In this document: positions 37,479-45,763 of the stretch, piece by piece | Numbering within the stretch: position 1 is the first letter of the stretch | Layout: each line of letters starts with the position of its first letter | From: Planctomyces sp. | GTDB taxonomy: Bacteria > Planctomycetota > Planctomycetia > Planctomycetales > Planctomycetaceae | Assembly (NCBI GenBank): GCA_016795105.1 | Contig: JAEUIH010000059.1 | Span: 1-46,149, forward strand | Direction of reading: 5' to 3' | DNA: 46,149 nt | Notes under the pieces: generated by a model | What the model was told of the DNA's origin: nothing | The model's database searches: none | The model's input: only the letters and a program-made list of their open reading frames with translations | Position numbers and translations under genes: made by a program

Positions 37479-39197
37479 TTACTTTTGTTCAGGATTCGGC
37501 TCAGTCGAAATCGCAGATGCCTCTTCAACACTGATAAATCCGTCTTTATCGGCATCGCATTGCTCAAACGCAGCCTTTGGCCCCATAAATTCTCGAACTG
37601 ATAAATCCCCATCACGATTTCGATCCATGCGCCGAAACCATTCCGGGCCTGAAAGTGCGTTCAGGTCTGGAACCACCGCGTCCCCCATCCCTTCCATTCC
37701 CGCCTGCATCTGCATTCCGGATCGTACTGATCTCCGCAGGTCAGACTGTCCAAGGCCGATCGTCAGAGTGTATTCAGTGCCTAGTTCCGAATCTGCAAAC
37801 CGTCCGTCTTTGTTCAGGTCTGTTTCTGCGAGACGCTCCTCTCCAGACCGCAGTTCTCTGATTGTCAGTCGGCGATCGTCATTCTTATCAAGAATTCCAA
37901 ATAACGTTTTGCCTTCCTGCCGAACCGACACCTCAATTCGGCTCGCCGTCGCAATTGTGTCACGAGCAGCAAATGAATACAGCTCCTCACGGGCTACCAT
38001 CTTGTCGCCATTGGAATCCACAGTCATGAAATCTGCGGTGACTCCGGTTCGAGCGAGAATTCCGGCGAATGATCCAAACTCTGCTTCATCGAGATACTGG
38101 TTCTTGTCTGTATCGCTCATCAGGAAGTTCTGCCCGAGAAAGCCTCGAGTATACGCGCGATTATTGGCCCCGCCCCCGCGAGCCACGACCGTCACTGGCA
38201 TTCCGTCGAAGACCAGTCGTGTTGACGAGGAATCCTGAACGTTGACTTCCGGAGCTCCGCTGTCGGCGATTTCCAGAACTTCAAGCCGACTTAAATTCGC
38301 CTGGTCCGACAACATCACATTCAGAACAAAATGAAATTCGTCCCCCTGCAGAAACATGGCTAGCTGACTCTCTGTCAACATCTCACTCTTGTTTAACCCA
38401 ACAGCCGCCAGCATTGCTTCGGTAGGTCGCAAAGCCGCAACGGGCAGCTGAGTGACCTCTCCGTTTGATCCGGCCTGACCATATCGTGCCATCAGTTGGC
38501 TGGCCGCTTTGATCGCGGTAGGCTCGTCCACGATCTCCAGAAACGGCAGGCTCGCCGTTTCTGCTGTCAGGCTGGCGTCGCGAGTTCTTGGATCCCGAAA
38601 CGGAATTAATTCTGTCACGCTCAGTGTCTGATCATCGTCCAGATCGCGAAATCGGAGCAGGTAGTCGGCCCGATTCAGCTCGTCGACCGAAACTGCACCG
38701 TCACCATTTGCATCAATCAGCTCAGAGACTCGAACGGCTTCATCCGCTGATCTTTGCTCAGCACTGACGAAAAATGCCCTCGGTAGTCGCTCGCGAACCC
38801 AGTTCGCAAATACAGCCGCATCAACAGACTCTGCATCCGGATCATTTGAAACCAGTTGCATCATCTCCGCTGTGCTGTTCACCTGCAGCATACCCCGCAG
38901 CCTGGCAGTGACACCATCCATTTCCGTCAAGGACAGTTTTCCGTTTCCATCCGAGTCAAGCTGCTTTGCCAGATAGCGGCCAATCCATTTTCTGTAGGGT
39001 TGCTTCGCAACAGAAATTCTCAAGTCCGCAATCGATGGTCCCAGTGGGGCCAGAATCACCAGTTTCGCGCGGTCATACTGCTGTTCGCCGTTTTCATTGC
39101 CAGCCCGGCTCTGTCGTCCCTGTGCTTCAATTCGACTCGCCAGACAAATTGCAACCAGTATGCACATCGCGGCTGTTCTTAGCTGAATTCGCAGCAT
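37479..39197 (-). CDS. Secreted multi-EF-hand protein
   Basis: A 572-residue protein with a signal peptide (AAMCILVAICLASRIEA) and about nine EF-hand calcium loops spread along its length: DSDGNGKLSLTE (near 81), DANGDGAVSVDE (near 162), DLDDDQTLSVTE (near 185), and further on DTDKNQYLDEAE, DSNGDKMVAREE, DKNDDRRLTIRE, DLNKDGRFADSE, DRNRDGDLSVRE and DADKDGFISVEE. Some loops have substituted ligands and may not bind. The central part (about 210-340) has no loops and no known fold. Secreted EF-hand proteins are common in planctomycetes; the role is unknown, perhaps structural or calcium-dependent at the cell surface. Gaps of about 160-220 bases separate it from its neighbours, so it is likely transcribed alone. 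Confidence 0.88.
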   Translation of the reverse strand: MLRIQLRTAAMCILVAICLASRIEAQGRQSRAGNENGEQQYDRAKLVILAPLGPSIADLRISVAKQPYRKWIGRYLAKQLDSDGNGKLSLTEMDGVTARLRGMLQVNSTAEMMQLVSNDPDAESVDAAVFANWVRERLPRAFFVSAEQRSADEAVRVSELIDANGDGAVSVDELNRADYLLRFRDLDDDQTLSVTELIPFRDPRTRDASLTAETASLPFLEIVDEPTAIKAASQLMARYGQAGSNGEVTQLPVAALRPTEAMLAAVGLNKSEMLTESQLAMFLQGDEFHFVLNVMLSDQANLSRLEVLEIADSGAPEVNVQDSSSTRLVFDGMPVTVVARGGGANNRAYTRGFLGQNFLMSDTDKNQYLDEAEFGSFAGILARTGVTADFMTVDSNGDKMVAREELYSFAARDTIATASRIEVSVRQEGKTLFGILDKNDDRRLTIRELRSGEERLAETDLNKDGRFADSELGTEYTLTIGLGQSDLRRSVRSGMQMQAGMEGMGDAVVPDLNALSGPEWFRRMDRNRDGDLSVREFMGPKAAFEQCDADKDGFISVEEASAISTEPNPEQK

Positions 39198-39359
39198 ACC
39201 TGTTTCTCTCCAACCCTCGGGGCAGTCGTCTCAACTGACCAATTGCTGTGCCAGAATACCGTTCCAGCACGCTGATCTTCGACCCTCCACCGCCTGCAAT
39301 TTGTCTGTTTTTAAGTTCCTGCCCCCGTCTCTGAAGGCTGAAAAAAACAGAATCGGCGG

Positions 39360-39944
39360 CTATGTGGTCCACCATTTGGGCTGAGCAAATACCTGTCGGA
39401 CTTCCATCCGAAATCCTGGAAGCACCGCTGAGCCCTCCAGAAATTGCCAGGTTCCCAGGGCCAGGGTCTGCGATTTTCGCTGCAATACCTGAACTTCCTT
39501 CTTGAAGGGGTCCGGGATCCAGATCATGTCTACTCCCAGTGAAAAGTAAGCTTGCGTCCGATCGCGCATATCACGCCTGCGATCGTTTGAAGACGCGACA
39601 TCCACGACCAGACGAGGCACCTCAGTGGCAATGATATTGTCGGTCTGTCCAAACAACGGACCACTGTCGAAGAAACTGATCGCAGGAACATAGACCGTAT
39701 CGGGAGATCGGCCGACATGAAGCCCAACTTCATGACACGCGTAACCTGATCTCTGCCCGCGATGAGCAGCCAGCCACTCAGCAATCGCCCGCGATAAATT
39801 CAGGACAATCGTTCCGTGTTGGTCATCCGGCTCGGTCAACAGGACAGGGCGCCCGGAATGCAGCTCATGCCAGCGACCGCCTTCCGGCAAGTCGTCGCGA
39901 TGCTGCACGAACTCTTCGGCGGTCATCGGGAATTCACGTCGCAT
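39360..39944 (-). CDS. Uma2-family (DUF820) putative restriction-endonuclease-fold protein
   Basis: A 194-residue protein of the Uma2/DUF820 family, which has a PD-(D/E)xK-type fold and is expanded in cyanobacteria and planctomycetes. Features are the N-terminal MTAEEFVQH, the helix LNLSRAIAEWLAAH, the acidic site in RSPDTVYVPAISFF, LVVDVASSNDRRRDMRDRTQAYFSLGVDMIWIPDP and the C-terminal LEGSAVLPGFRM. Against the usual pattern (EVxSP ... K ... Y) the second acidic residue is Asp and the lysine position is Arg, so catalysis may be altered. A GGTAGGG site precedes the ATG. No methylase is nearby, so it is not part of a restriction system here. Confidence 0.85.
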   Translation of the reverse strand: MRREFPMTAEEFVQHRDDLPEGGRWHELHSGRPVLLTEPDDQHGTIVLNLSRAIAEWLAAHRGQRSGYACHEVGLHVGRSPDTVYVPAISFFDSGPLFGQTDNIIATEVPRLVVDVASSNDRRRDMRDRTQAYFSLGVDMIWIPDPFKKEVQVLQRKSQTLALGTWQFLEGSAVLPGFRMEVRQVFAQPKWWTT

Positions 39945-40047
39945 CGTCCCTACCTCAGTACAAGGCTAAGCCTCTCAGGCGGATCGTTCAGGAACGACGC
40001 CCGCTGAGAGGATTCAACCCAGGGATTCGGATCCGCGAACTCCAGGA

Positions 40048-40245
40048 TTACTCGTCTTCGTCGGAATCGAGCAAGTCACGGTAATTGCGTGCACCACGTC
40101 GTTCGCGGCGATGCGCATTACGGCGATCACTCGAATCGCTGTCGTCATCTTCAAAATTCCGTTTTGCTTTTTGACGGCGATCCTTCCCGGATCGCTTTTC
40201 CATTAAACGCTGCAAATCGTCTGGCAAAGGAAGTTCGTTCGGCAT
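40048..40245 (-). CDS. Small highly charged protein
   Basis: A 65-residue, strongly charged protein: an N-terminal PNELPLPDDLQRLMEKR that looks structured, then a Lys/Arg-rich middle (KDRRQKAKR), an acidic run (FEDDDSDSSD), an Arg-rich run and an acidic tail (LLDSDEDE). It resembles small planctomycete proteins of unknown role; it might bind nucleic acid or protein. No clear ribosome site precedes the ATG. It is kept because composition and codon pattern look protein-like and nothing overlaps it. Confidence 0.5.
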   Translation of the reverse strand: MPNELPLPDDLQRLMEKRSGKDRRQKAKRNFEDDDSDSSDRRNAHRRERRGARNYRDLLDSDEDE

Positions 40246-40849
40246 AAGAACGCTCGGACAGTAGACCTTCTGTGAAATGTCACGAAAAGCACAGGTTCAG
40301 TTGCCGCACATCGTCAAAGCAAAAAGTCGGTAATCAGTAAGTCAGTTAGAGATGTCCGGTGCCATTGTCTGATTGGAATTCTTATAGATTTAATGAGAAT
40401 TCGTCCAGTCAATCAACAAAATACTGGCATTTCAGACGATCTTCATCAAATCGGCAGTTCGCAAACCTCCGCTTCCGGCGGTTTCCAGAACTGCGTTTAA
40501 ACCTCTACTCTTTCATCGAATTTCGTCCCACGGGGGACTTTTCTGATTCTGCCCATCCAGACAAATTCTGAGAAGACTGGTTCTCCACTCCTGACCACTT
40601 CTTCGGCGATTTCCACATACATGGGGGCTGCCAATCGGCAATTTCCGCCGCTCTAAGTAGGATGGGCATTCCTGCCCGTCTCGCTCACTGGATCGAGTGC
40701 AGCGGCGGCTCACTAAGTAGGATGGGCATTCCTGACCGTCTCGCTCTGGTTCGAGCACTGCCATCGCGCAGGGGCGGCTCGGGCAGGAATGCCCAAGCTA
40801 CATTTGGCAGGGGTGGCTCGGGCAGGAATGCCCAAGCTACAACGTGCGC
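40246..40849. other. Non-coding region with REP-like array B
   Basis: No gene seen. The left two thirds (to about 40650) are AT-richer than the surroundings and hold nothing I recognise apart from the upstream region of the small charged protein. The right third is the REP-like array described separately, which follows the stop codon of the lactonase gene. Confidence 0.7.
40657..40840. repeat. REP-like GTAG hairpin array B
   Basis: Four units: two rightward beginning GTAGGAT (40657-40682 and 40717-40742) and two leftward beginning GTAGCTT on the minus strand (40777-40801 and 40816-40840). All but the second keep the GGGCATTCCTGCCC hairpin exactly; the second has A for C in the right arm. Segment 40712-40840 is the reverse complement of 36092-36220 with one mismatch. 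The last unit begins 9 bases past the lactonase stop codon. Confidence 0.92.
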
Positions 40850-42058
40850 TTACTTTAGCTTCATGCGGATACACACTGGTTTGCCGACCTGAATGCGATT
40901 GTCTGTCGATTTCAAACGACCATCTTCAAGCCGGAAAACAATCACAGAATCGCTATTCTGGTTTTCGGCGAGCAACCAGCGCCCTGTGGGGTCAATGACA
41001 AAGTTGCGAGGCTCCTGTCCGCCGGTTGACGTAATCTCCATCAGTGTCAGCTTACCCGTCTCACCATCGATTGCATAGGCTGCAATTGAGTCATGACCTC
41101 GGTTACTCACATAGAGATACCTGCCCGTTGGATCCACCAGACATTCGGCCGTACTTTTCAACCCTGTGAAATCCGCGGGAAGCGTCGACAATTCCTGAAT
41201 TCGTGTCAGTTCCCCGGTTGCTTCGTTTCTGGAAAACGCCGTGACCGTTGCCGTGAGTTCATTATTGGAGTATGCGAACAGTCCACGCGGATGAAGTGCA
41301 AAGTGACGAGGTCCTCCCCCTTTGGTGACCTCTGCCGCAGCAGTTGAGAACATCCGCTTTTCAGACCCATCGGGATTTCGTTCTGAGATCACTACCGTGC
41401 TTACACCGTTCGCTCCTTTCAGAGCACCTGTCTTATCATCGAACTGATACGTCACAATCCGGTCAATGCCTAGATCGGCAGCATATGCGAACCGATTGTC
41501 AGCACTCAAATTGATGGAATGCGCATGAGCCGCTTCCTGTCGTGACTTATCAACCCCTTCACCCGAATGCCAGACATTGGTAACTGCCGAACCGAGCGAT
41601 CCGTCACTGTTCAGTGGATATACAACGACATTACCACCAATATAATTTGCCACCAACAGAAACTTACCGCCAGCGTCCACATTGCAGTGACAGGGGGCCC
41701 CGCCAAATGACTGTTGGACATTCAGAAACACCAGAGTTCCATCTGGCTGAATTCGGTATGAAGAGACTCGGCCATTTGCTCGCCCCGATCCTTCGACCAC
41801 TTCATTCACCGCATACAGAAATCCGCCGCCGGGATGTAACGCGAGAAAGGATGGACTTTCCGATTCGGCGGCCAGCACGGGTTCACTTAGCGTGCCCTTC
41901 GAAGCATCAAAGACAGACGTGTAAATTCCGCGGCTGATACTGCCATCACCCGTGTAGGTTCCGACAAAAACCCGAAACTGCTGCGCTTCCACAGAAGACA
42001 TCATTCCTCCCAGAATAACACTCACCATGCAGGCAATCCTGCAGACTGACCGGAGCAT
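40850..42058 (-). CDS. Secreted lactonase, 6-phosphogluconolactonase-like beta-propeller
   Basis: A 402-residue protein with a signal peptide (CRIACMVSVILGGMMSSVEA) and a seven-bladed beta-propeller of the lactonase (YkgB/Pgl) family: FVGTYTGDGSISRGIYT, SPSFLALHPGGGFLYAVNE, HCNVDAGGKFLLVANYIGGN, HSINLSADNRFAYAADLGID, GPRHFALHPRGLFAYSNNE, CLVDPTGRYLYVSNRGHDS and EPRNFVIDPTGRWLLAENQ. The cytoplasmic enzyme acts in the pentose phosphate pathway, but the signal peptide puts this one outside the cytoplasm, so another lactone is likely. The ATG at 42058 has AGGGG 7 bases upstream; the longest frame starts 48 bases earlier without support. Confidence 0.9.
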   Translation of the reverse strand: MLRSVCRIACMVSVILGGMMSSVEAQQFRVFVGTYTGDGSISRGIYTSVFDASKGTLSEPVLAAESESPSFLALHPGGGFLYAVNEVVEGSGRANGRVSSYRIQPDGTLVFLNVQQSFGGAPCHCNVDAGGKFLLVANYIGGNVVVYPLNSDGSLGSAVTNVWHSGEGVDKSRQEAAHAHSINLSADNRFAYAADLGIDRIVTYQFDDKTGALKGANGVSTVVISERNPDGSEKRMFSTAAAEVTKGGGPRHFALHPRGLFAYSNNELTATVTAFSRNEATGELTRIQELSTLPADFTGLKSTAECLVDPTGRYLYVSNRGHDSIAAYAIDGETGKLTLMEITSTGGQEPRNFVIDPTGRWLLAENQNSDSVIVFRLEDGRLKSTDNRIQVGKPVCIRMKLK

Positions 42059-42113
42059 TACAGCACCCCTCTCTCTGACACAATTCACAGGAAATATCAC
42101 CCACAACGATTCA

Positions 42114-43424
42114 CTAACGTTTCCATCCGCTGATCACGGTGTATTCACCAATCTCGCGAGCCGTTACGTTCCGAAACGACTGTTCCATTCTGGGAATATG
42201 CCAGTCGGTCAGCTTGGTTACCAGCCGAACTTCTCCACCGGGACGGAGTGCTCGAAGAGCAGCATTCAGGAAGAGTTCAGAGATTCGATAATCCGAATAA
42301 TACGGAGGATTGGTCAGCACGAGGTCCCAACTGTTGGGCTCCGGGATCTCCGCATCCGCTGCCAGCATCACATCAACCGTGGTGATACCGTTCAACTGAG
42401 CATTCTGCAAAGTACATTCAATAGCTCGAGCGTGACTGTCAATCGCCAGCACCGAGGCCGAAGGATATTTGATCGCAGCTGCCATCGCCACAGCTCCCGA
42501 ACCACATCCAAGATCCACGATCTTCGCGGGAGCCCTGTTCTCCGGACGTACCTGGCTCGACTCCCCGACTTCCGGGTATGGCTGCAGCGATCGAATCAGT
42601 GCCCGAGCTCCACCGTCAACCTTTCGATGGCTGAAAACGCCAGGTCGAGTCTTCACGTGAAGCAACACTTCGCCCATGCGAAATGCCGATGATGCATGAA
42701 AGTCCCTGATCTTTTTTAATGGCTGTGTGCGAGTAGCGAGGTAGACGACTCCTCGCGAATCTTTTCGAACCGTCACACGACTGTACAACTCCCTCATCTG
42801 CTCATGAAGCCACTTATCATTGGGGTTGCTGGTCGATGCAATCATCTGACCACCATCCTTAAGTCGCTGATGGGCCGCCTGCAGATATTCCTGAGTCTGT
42901 TCGGATGAACTGACCGGGTTGGTCGTAAACACAACCGCATCATACTGACGGTCAGGCAGATCAGGCGCACACATGATTCGAATTGACGGGTCGTTCTCTG
43001 AGTCCGGTGTGGTCCATACCACAATCGGCTGGCTGTCCGATGATTCATCCGGACATGTGCATTCCTGATGAAACTCCTGCAGCGTCTCCAGAAAGAAATA
43101 TTCCGGCGTGTAGAACGTAAATCTCCGGTCAGGCAGAGATTCCTTCAAACCACTTGCGAGCGTTGTACCATACAACAAAATTGCAAGAATGTCGTTTCCC
43201 TGGATCTCCTTTGCTTCATTCAGCAGCAGCCGATCCGCTGTCGACTTGAGCCGAATTCCTCCGTCCGCCTCCTGGCCATTCTGAGATGACCGGGGATTCT
43301 GAGATGACGGGGCACCCGATAAGTTCTGTGGCGCCTGACCGTCGGACATCCTCTGCCCAGATCGGCCGCCGGAGGAGCTCTGTGAAGTGCTTCGCTTAAG
43401 TCTGCGTACCTGTTTTTTGGCCAA
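42114..43424 (-). CDS. RsmC/RlmG-like SAM-dependent methyltransferase
   Basis: A 436-residue cytoplasmic protein. A low-complexity basic N-terminus (about 1-60, Ser/Gln/Arg-rich) precedes a first, degenerate methyltransferase-like half (about 60-240), then a second half with an intact class I site: IVDLGCGSGAVAMAAA (SAM binding) and DLVLTNPPYYSDYRI (NPPY catalytic motif for a base amino group). The two-half layout is that of RsmC/RlmG, which methylate guanine N2 in rRNA; the exact target is not certain. The frame opens at a TTG (43424) with AGGA 8 bases upstream; an in-frame ATG at 43349 is an alternative. It starts upstream of the lactonase, 55 bases apart. Confidence 0.87.
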   Translation of the reverse strand: MAKKQVRRLKRSTSQSSSGGRSGQRMSDGQAPQNLSGAPSSQNPRSSQNGQEADGGIRLKSTADRLLLNEAKEIQGNDILAILLYGTTLASGLKESLPDRRFTFYTPEYFFLETLQEFHQECTCPDESSDSQPIVVWTTPDSENDPSIRIMCAPDLPDRQYDAVVFTTNPVSSSEQTQEYLQAAHQRLKDGGQMIASTSNPNDKWLHEQMRELYSRVTVRKDSRGVVYLATRTQPLKKIRDFHASSAFRMGEVLLHVKTRPGVFSHRKVDGGARALIRSLQPYPEVGESSQVRPENRAPAKIVDLGCGSGAVAMAAAIKYPSASVLAIDSHARAIECTLQNAQLNGITTVDVMLAADAEIPEPNSWDLVLTNPPYYSDYRISELFLNAALRALRPGGEVRLVTKLTDWHIPRMEQSFRNVTAREIGEYTVISGWKR

Positions 43425-43588
43425 CGAGAAATTCCTGATTCGCTGAATACTGCATCCTGCCCGCCATGAAATTTCGCGCAGGCACTCAAGGTCTGCCAGA
43501 ATGGCATTCCTCTTCTACAGTAACAGTCTTTGCGGACCCGCGAAATTCGCAGGCGCGGAATCGAACAAAATTTCCCTGAACAGGGACT

Positions 43589-44329
43589 TCACATCGTGCT
43601 GGAATCCACCCATTTGGACGTGTCTGTCAATTTTGACCTTTCCTGCCACCTTGTACCTTCCATCAGCACTGGCCTGCCCATCGGCTTTGGCTTGCTGGAA
43701 CGAAGGGAATCGACGGGACGAGTCGCCAGCACGGCTCGAGTTGGTTCCACGATCCCAGGTGCTGGCACGGAAATTCCATCCAGAGACGCGATCATTGAAA
43801 ACCGTGAAACGCCATCGTGGCACTTTAAGACGTCTCGAGCCGTCTGCCCCATCAGATTCTGTTCATCAGCCCGAGCACCCAATTCAAGAAGCAATTCAAC
43901 CGCCTCGCGGTTCCCCGACCTTGCAGCAATGTGCAAAAGTCGGTTTCCGTAGGCGTCGGCGGGAGCATCCAGCATTGGCCTCAGACATTCATACTGCCAA
44001 CTGTGAACCAACATCATCTCGGGCATCCACACCATCAATATGGAGCGGTCCAGATCCTGATGATATTCCCGAAGCCCAACTCGCGCCATACTGGCTTCTT
44101 CTTCCAGTAAATCCAGTCCGGCTGAGACTCCCTCCCGACTCACCTTCTCGGGTACTGATTGCTTCGCATGCTGACGTACACCAGAAAACTGTTTTCCCTG
44201 ACTCGCCCCGCTTACTCGACGAAAGCTCGCTTCAAACGCGGAAAAATCCAATAGCGAACATGTTGCCATCAGGACAGCAGTAATCAGCGCACTGAGAGCA
44301 TGAGTCGTACGGAGCATGATCAAGTTCAT
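43589..44329 (-). CDS. Ankyrin-repeat protein with signal sequence
   Basis: A 246-residue protein. The N-terminus is hydrophobic (ALSALITAVLMATCSLL), a signal peptide or anchor with a lipobox-unlike Cys. The middle part is unrecognised. At about 125-170 lies one clear ankyrin repeat and part of a second (DAYGNRLLHIAARSGNREAV, ELLLELGARADEQNLMGQTA). The C-terminal 75 residues look disordered. Such a short ankyrin block would bind a protein partner; none is suggested by the neighbourhood. An alternative ATG lies 4 codons downstream. Confidence 0.7.
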   Translation of the reverse strand: MNLIMLRTTHALSALITAVLMATCSLLDFSAFEASFRRVSGASQGKQFSGVRQHAKQSVPEKVSREGVSAGLDLLEEEASMARVGLREYHQDLDRSILMVWMPEMMLVHSWQYECLRPMLDAPADAYGNRLLHIAARSGNREAVELLLELGARADEQNLMGQTARDVLKCHDGVSRFSMIASLDGISVPAPGIVEPTRAVLATRPVDSLRSSKPKPMGRPVLMEGTRWQERSKLTDTSKWVDSSTM

Positions 44330-44818
44330 CCAATAGGGAATGCGCGCCAGTTGTTCTGAAGCTGAACAAATGACAGACGTCCAGGCGGTCTGCGGATAAC
44401 GTCTCAGAAACAGAGTTCGATCAGACTAAGAGTGCGGCCTGGAGTCTTTCAGGCGACCCGCACATTCAAAAAAATGGATCATTCGATTTTGAACTCCGCC
44501 ATTCTTCTGAAAGGAGATCGCAAGGCCTTTGAAGCTGCACACATTGTTGCCGCTTCCGTGAAAGCCCGATGAAGATTCCAGGAGATTTTTCTGAATCGTC
44601 TTCAGTCGGACACATCACTGATTACAGGGACTTCAACCCATCTGCCATCACTCAGGATTCGCCGCGTTTGAGACAATATTGGGAAATAATCACGCGGAAT
44701 TTTCGCAGAAAACACGTCTCGAATCCTTTTTACCGATCTGATAGCCTCCGTCGGCAATCGCAGTTGCGGAGAAAACCAGGAGGGTGTTTCTGAGCGAACT
44801 GTTGTCGAGGAAATGATC
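44330..44818. other. Divergent non-coding region
   Basis: No convincing gene between the ankyrin gene and the SDR gene. A branched hairpin (GTGCGG 44432-44437 with CCGCAC 44458-44463, inner stem CCTG/CAGG) is present but has no T-run downstream on either strand. Two very short frames overlapping as ATGA (44474-44572 and 44569-44793) were considered and not accepted. Confidence 0.5.
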
Positions 44819-45733
44819 ATGAAACATATCAAAGGCAAGACAGTCCTGCTCACTGGTGCCGCTTCCGGAATCGGCGAAGCTCTCGCCATCGCACTGGCGA
44901 ATCAAGGTTGTCATCTTTATCTCGTTGATGTCAACGAACCGGGCCTCGAGCAACTCCGAATTCGTCTTGCGGCGGTTCCCGGGATTCGTGTCTGGTCAGA
45001 TCTTTGCGATCTCAACGACTCGTCGGCAACCGGACTGATGGTTGAGCGTGCCATCAAAACCGTCTCGGCTGTGGATGTGCTCATCAATAACGCCGGAATC
45101 GCATGGTATGGACAAACTCAGTTGATGTCGGATGCTCAGTTCGATCGCCTGATGAGAATCAACCTGCTGGCTCCAATTCAGATCACTCAACTGCTGCTCC
45201 CTCACTTTCTCAAACGTCCCGAATCTCACATCGTGAATATGTGCAGCATTTCAGGTCTCGTCGCCGGCGGACGTTTCGCGGCATACCACACCAGCAAATT
45301 CGGGCTGATTGGTTACACAGAAGCGATCCGAGCAGAATTCGGACGCCATGACATTGGAGTCTCTGCGATCTGCCCTGGCCCCGTCCTGACGAAGCTCTAT
45401 CAGAATGCATCATCGGATGGCCGAGGTCATGTACCAACACCTCCCGCATGGATTTGCACCACCGCCGAAATCGTGGCTGCAAAAACGATTCGCGCAATTC
45501 AACGAAATCAGCGACAGGTGCTGGTCTCGCCCCTGGCTCACCTGCTGTTCCAGCTCAAACGGTTCGCTCCTGGTCTGATTGATGCCGTCAACCAGTTCAG
45601 CCGCAACAGGAAGAAACGTCGCGCTGCGAGACTCGCACAAATCAACGGTAACACAGCCTCAGGACTCCACGTCACCGTGGAACATCCTGAAACGACATCA
45701 ACGGTCCCTGAAAACAAATCCCGAGCTGCATAG
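44819..45733 (+). CDS. Short-chain dehydrogenase/reductase (SDR)
   Basis: A 304-residue classical SDR with a C-terminal extension. The cofactor loop is LLTGAASGIGEALA; Asp in YLVDVNEP after strand 2 suggests NAD+ preference. Further motifs are NNAGIAWYG, the Ser of NMCSISG, and the catalytic YHTSKFG. The PG motif AICPGPVLT is followed by an active-site lid. The last 60 residues (FQLKRFAPGLIDAVNQFSRN, then KKRRAAR) may form an amphipathic, membrane-associated tail. The ATG at 44819 has GAGG 8 bases upstream; the ATG six bases earlier sits too close to it. The substrate is unknown; lipid or keto-acyl reduction would be plausible. The next gene follows after 30 bases. Confidence 0.9.
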   Translation: MKHIKGKTVLLTGAASGIGEALAIALANQGCHLYLVDVNEPGLEQLRIRLAAVPGIRVWSDLCDLNDSSATGLMVERAIKTVSAVDVLINNAGIAWYGQTQLMSDAQFDRLMRINLLAPIQITQLLLPHFLKRPESHIVNMCSISGLVAGGRFAAYHTSKFGLIGYTEAIRAEFGRHDIGVSAICPGPVLTKLYQNASSDGRGHVPTPPAWICTTAEIVAAKTIRAIQRNQRQVLVSPLAHLLFQLKRFAPGLIDAVNQFSRNRKKRRAARLAQINGNTASGLHVTVEHPETTSTVPENKSRAA

Positions 45734-45763
45734 AGCGTCCAGTGTGCCGGATGAAACGACATC

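Noticed and set aside
36092-40840. Composite transposon bounded by the 129-bp inverted repeats
   Set aside because: No transposase or integrase lies between them, and the ends are hairpin arrays placed after stop codons rather than insertion-sequence termini.
40513-40892. Frames with repeated ERDGQECPSYL or SGRNAQAT
   Set aside because: Translations of REP-like array B, and they overlap the lactonase end.
44474-44793. Two short frames overlapping as ATGA (32 and 74 residues)
   Set aside because: The overlap looks like coupling, but there is no Shine-Dalgarno before the first, and neither product has recognisable features.
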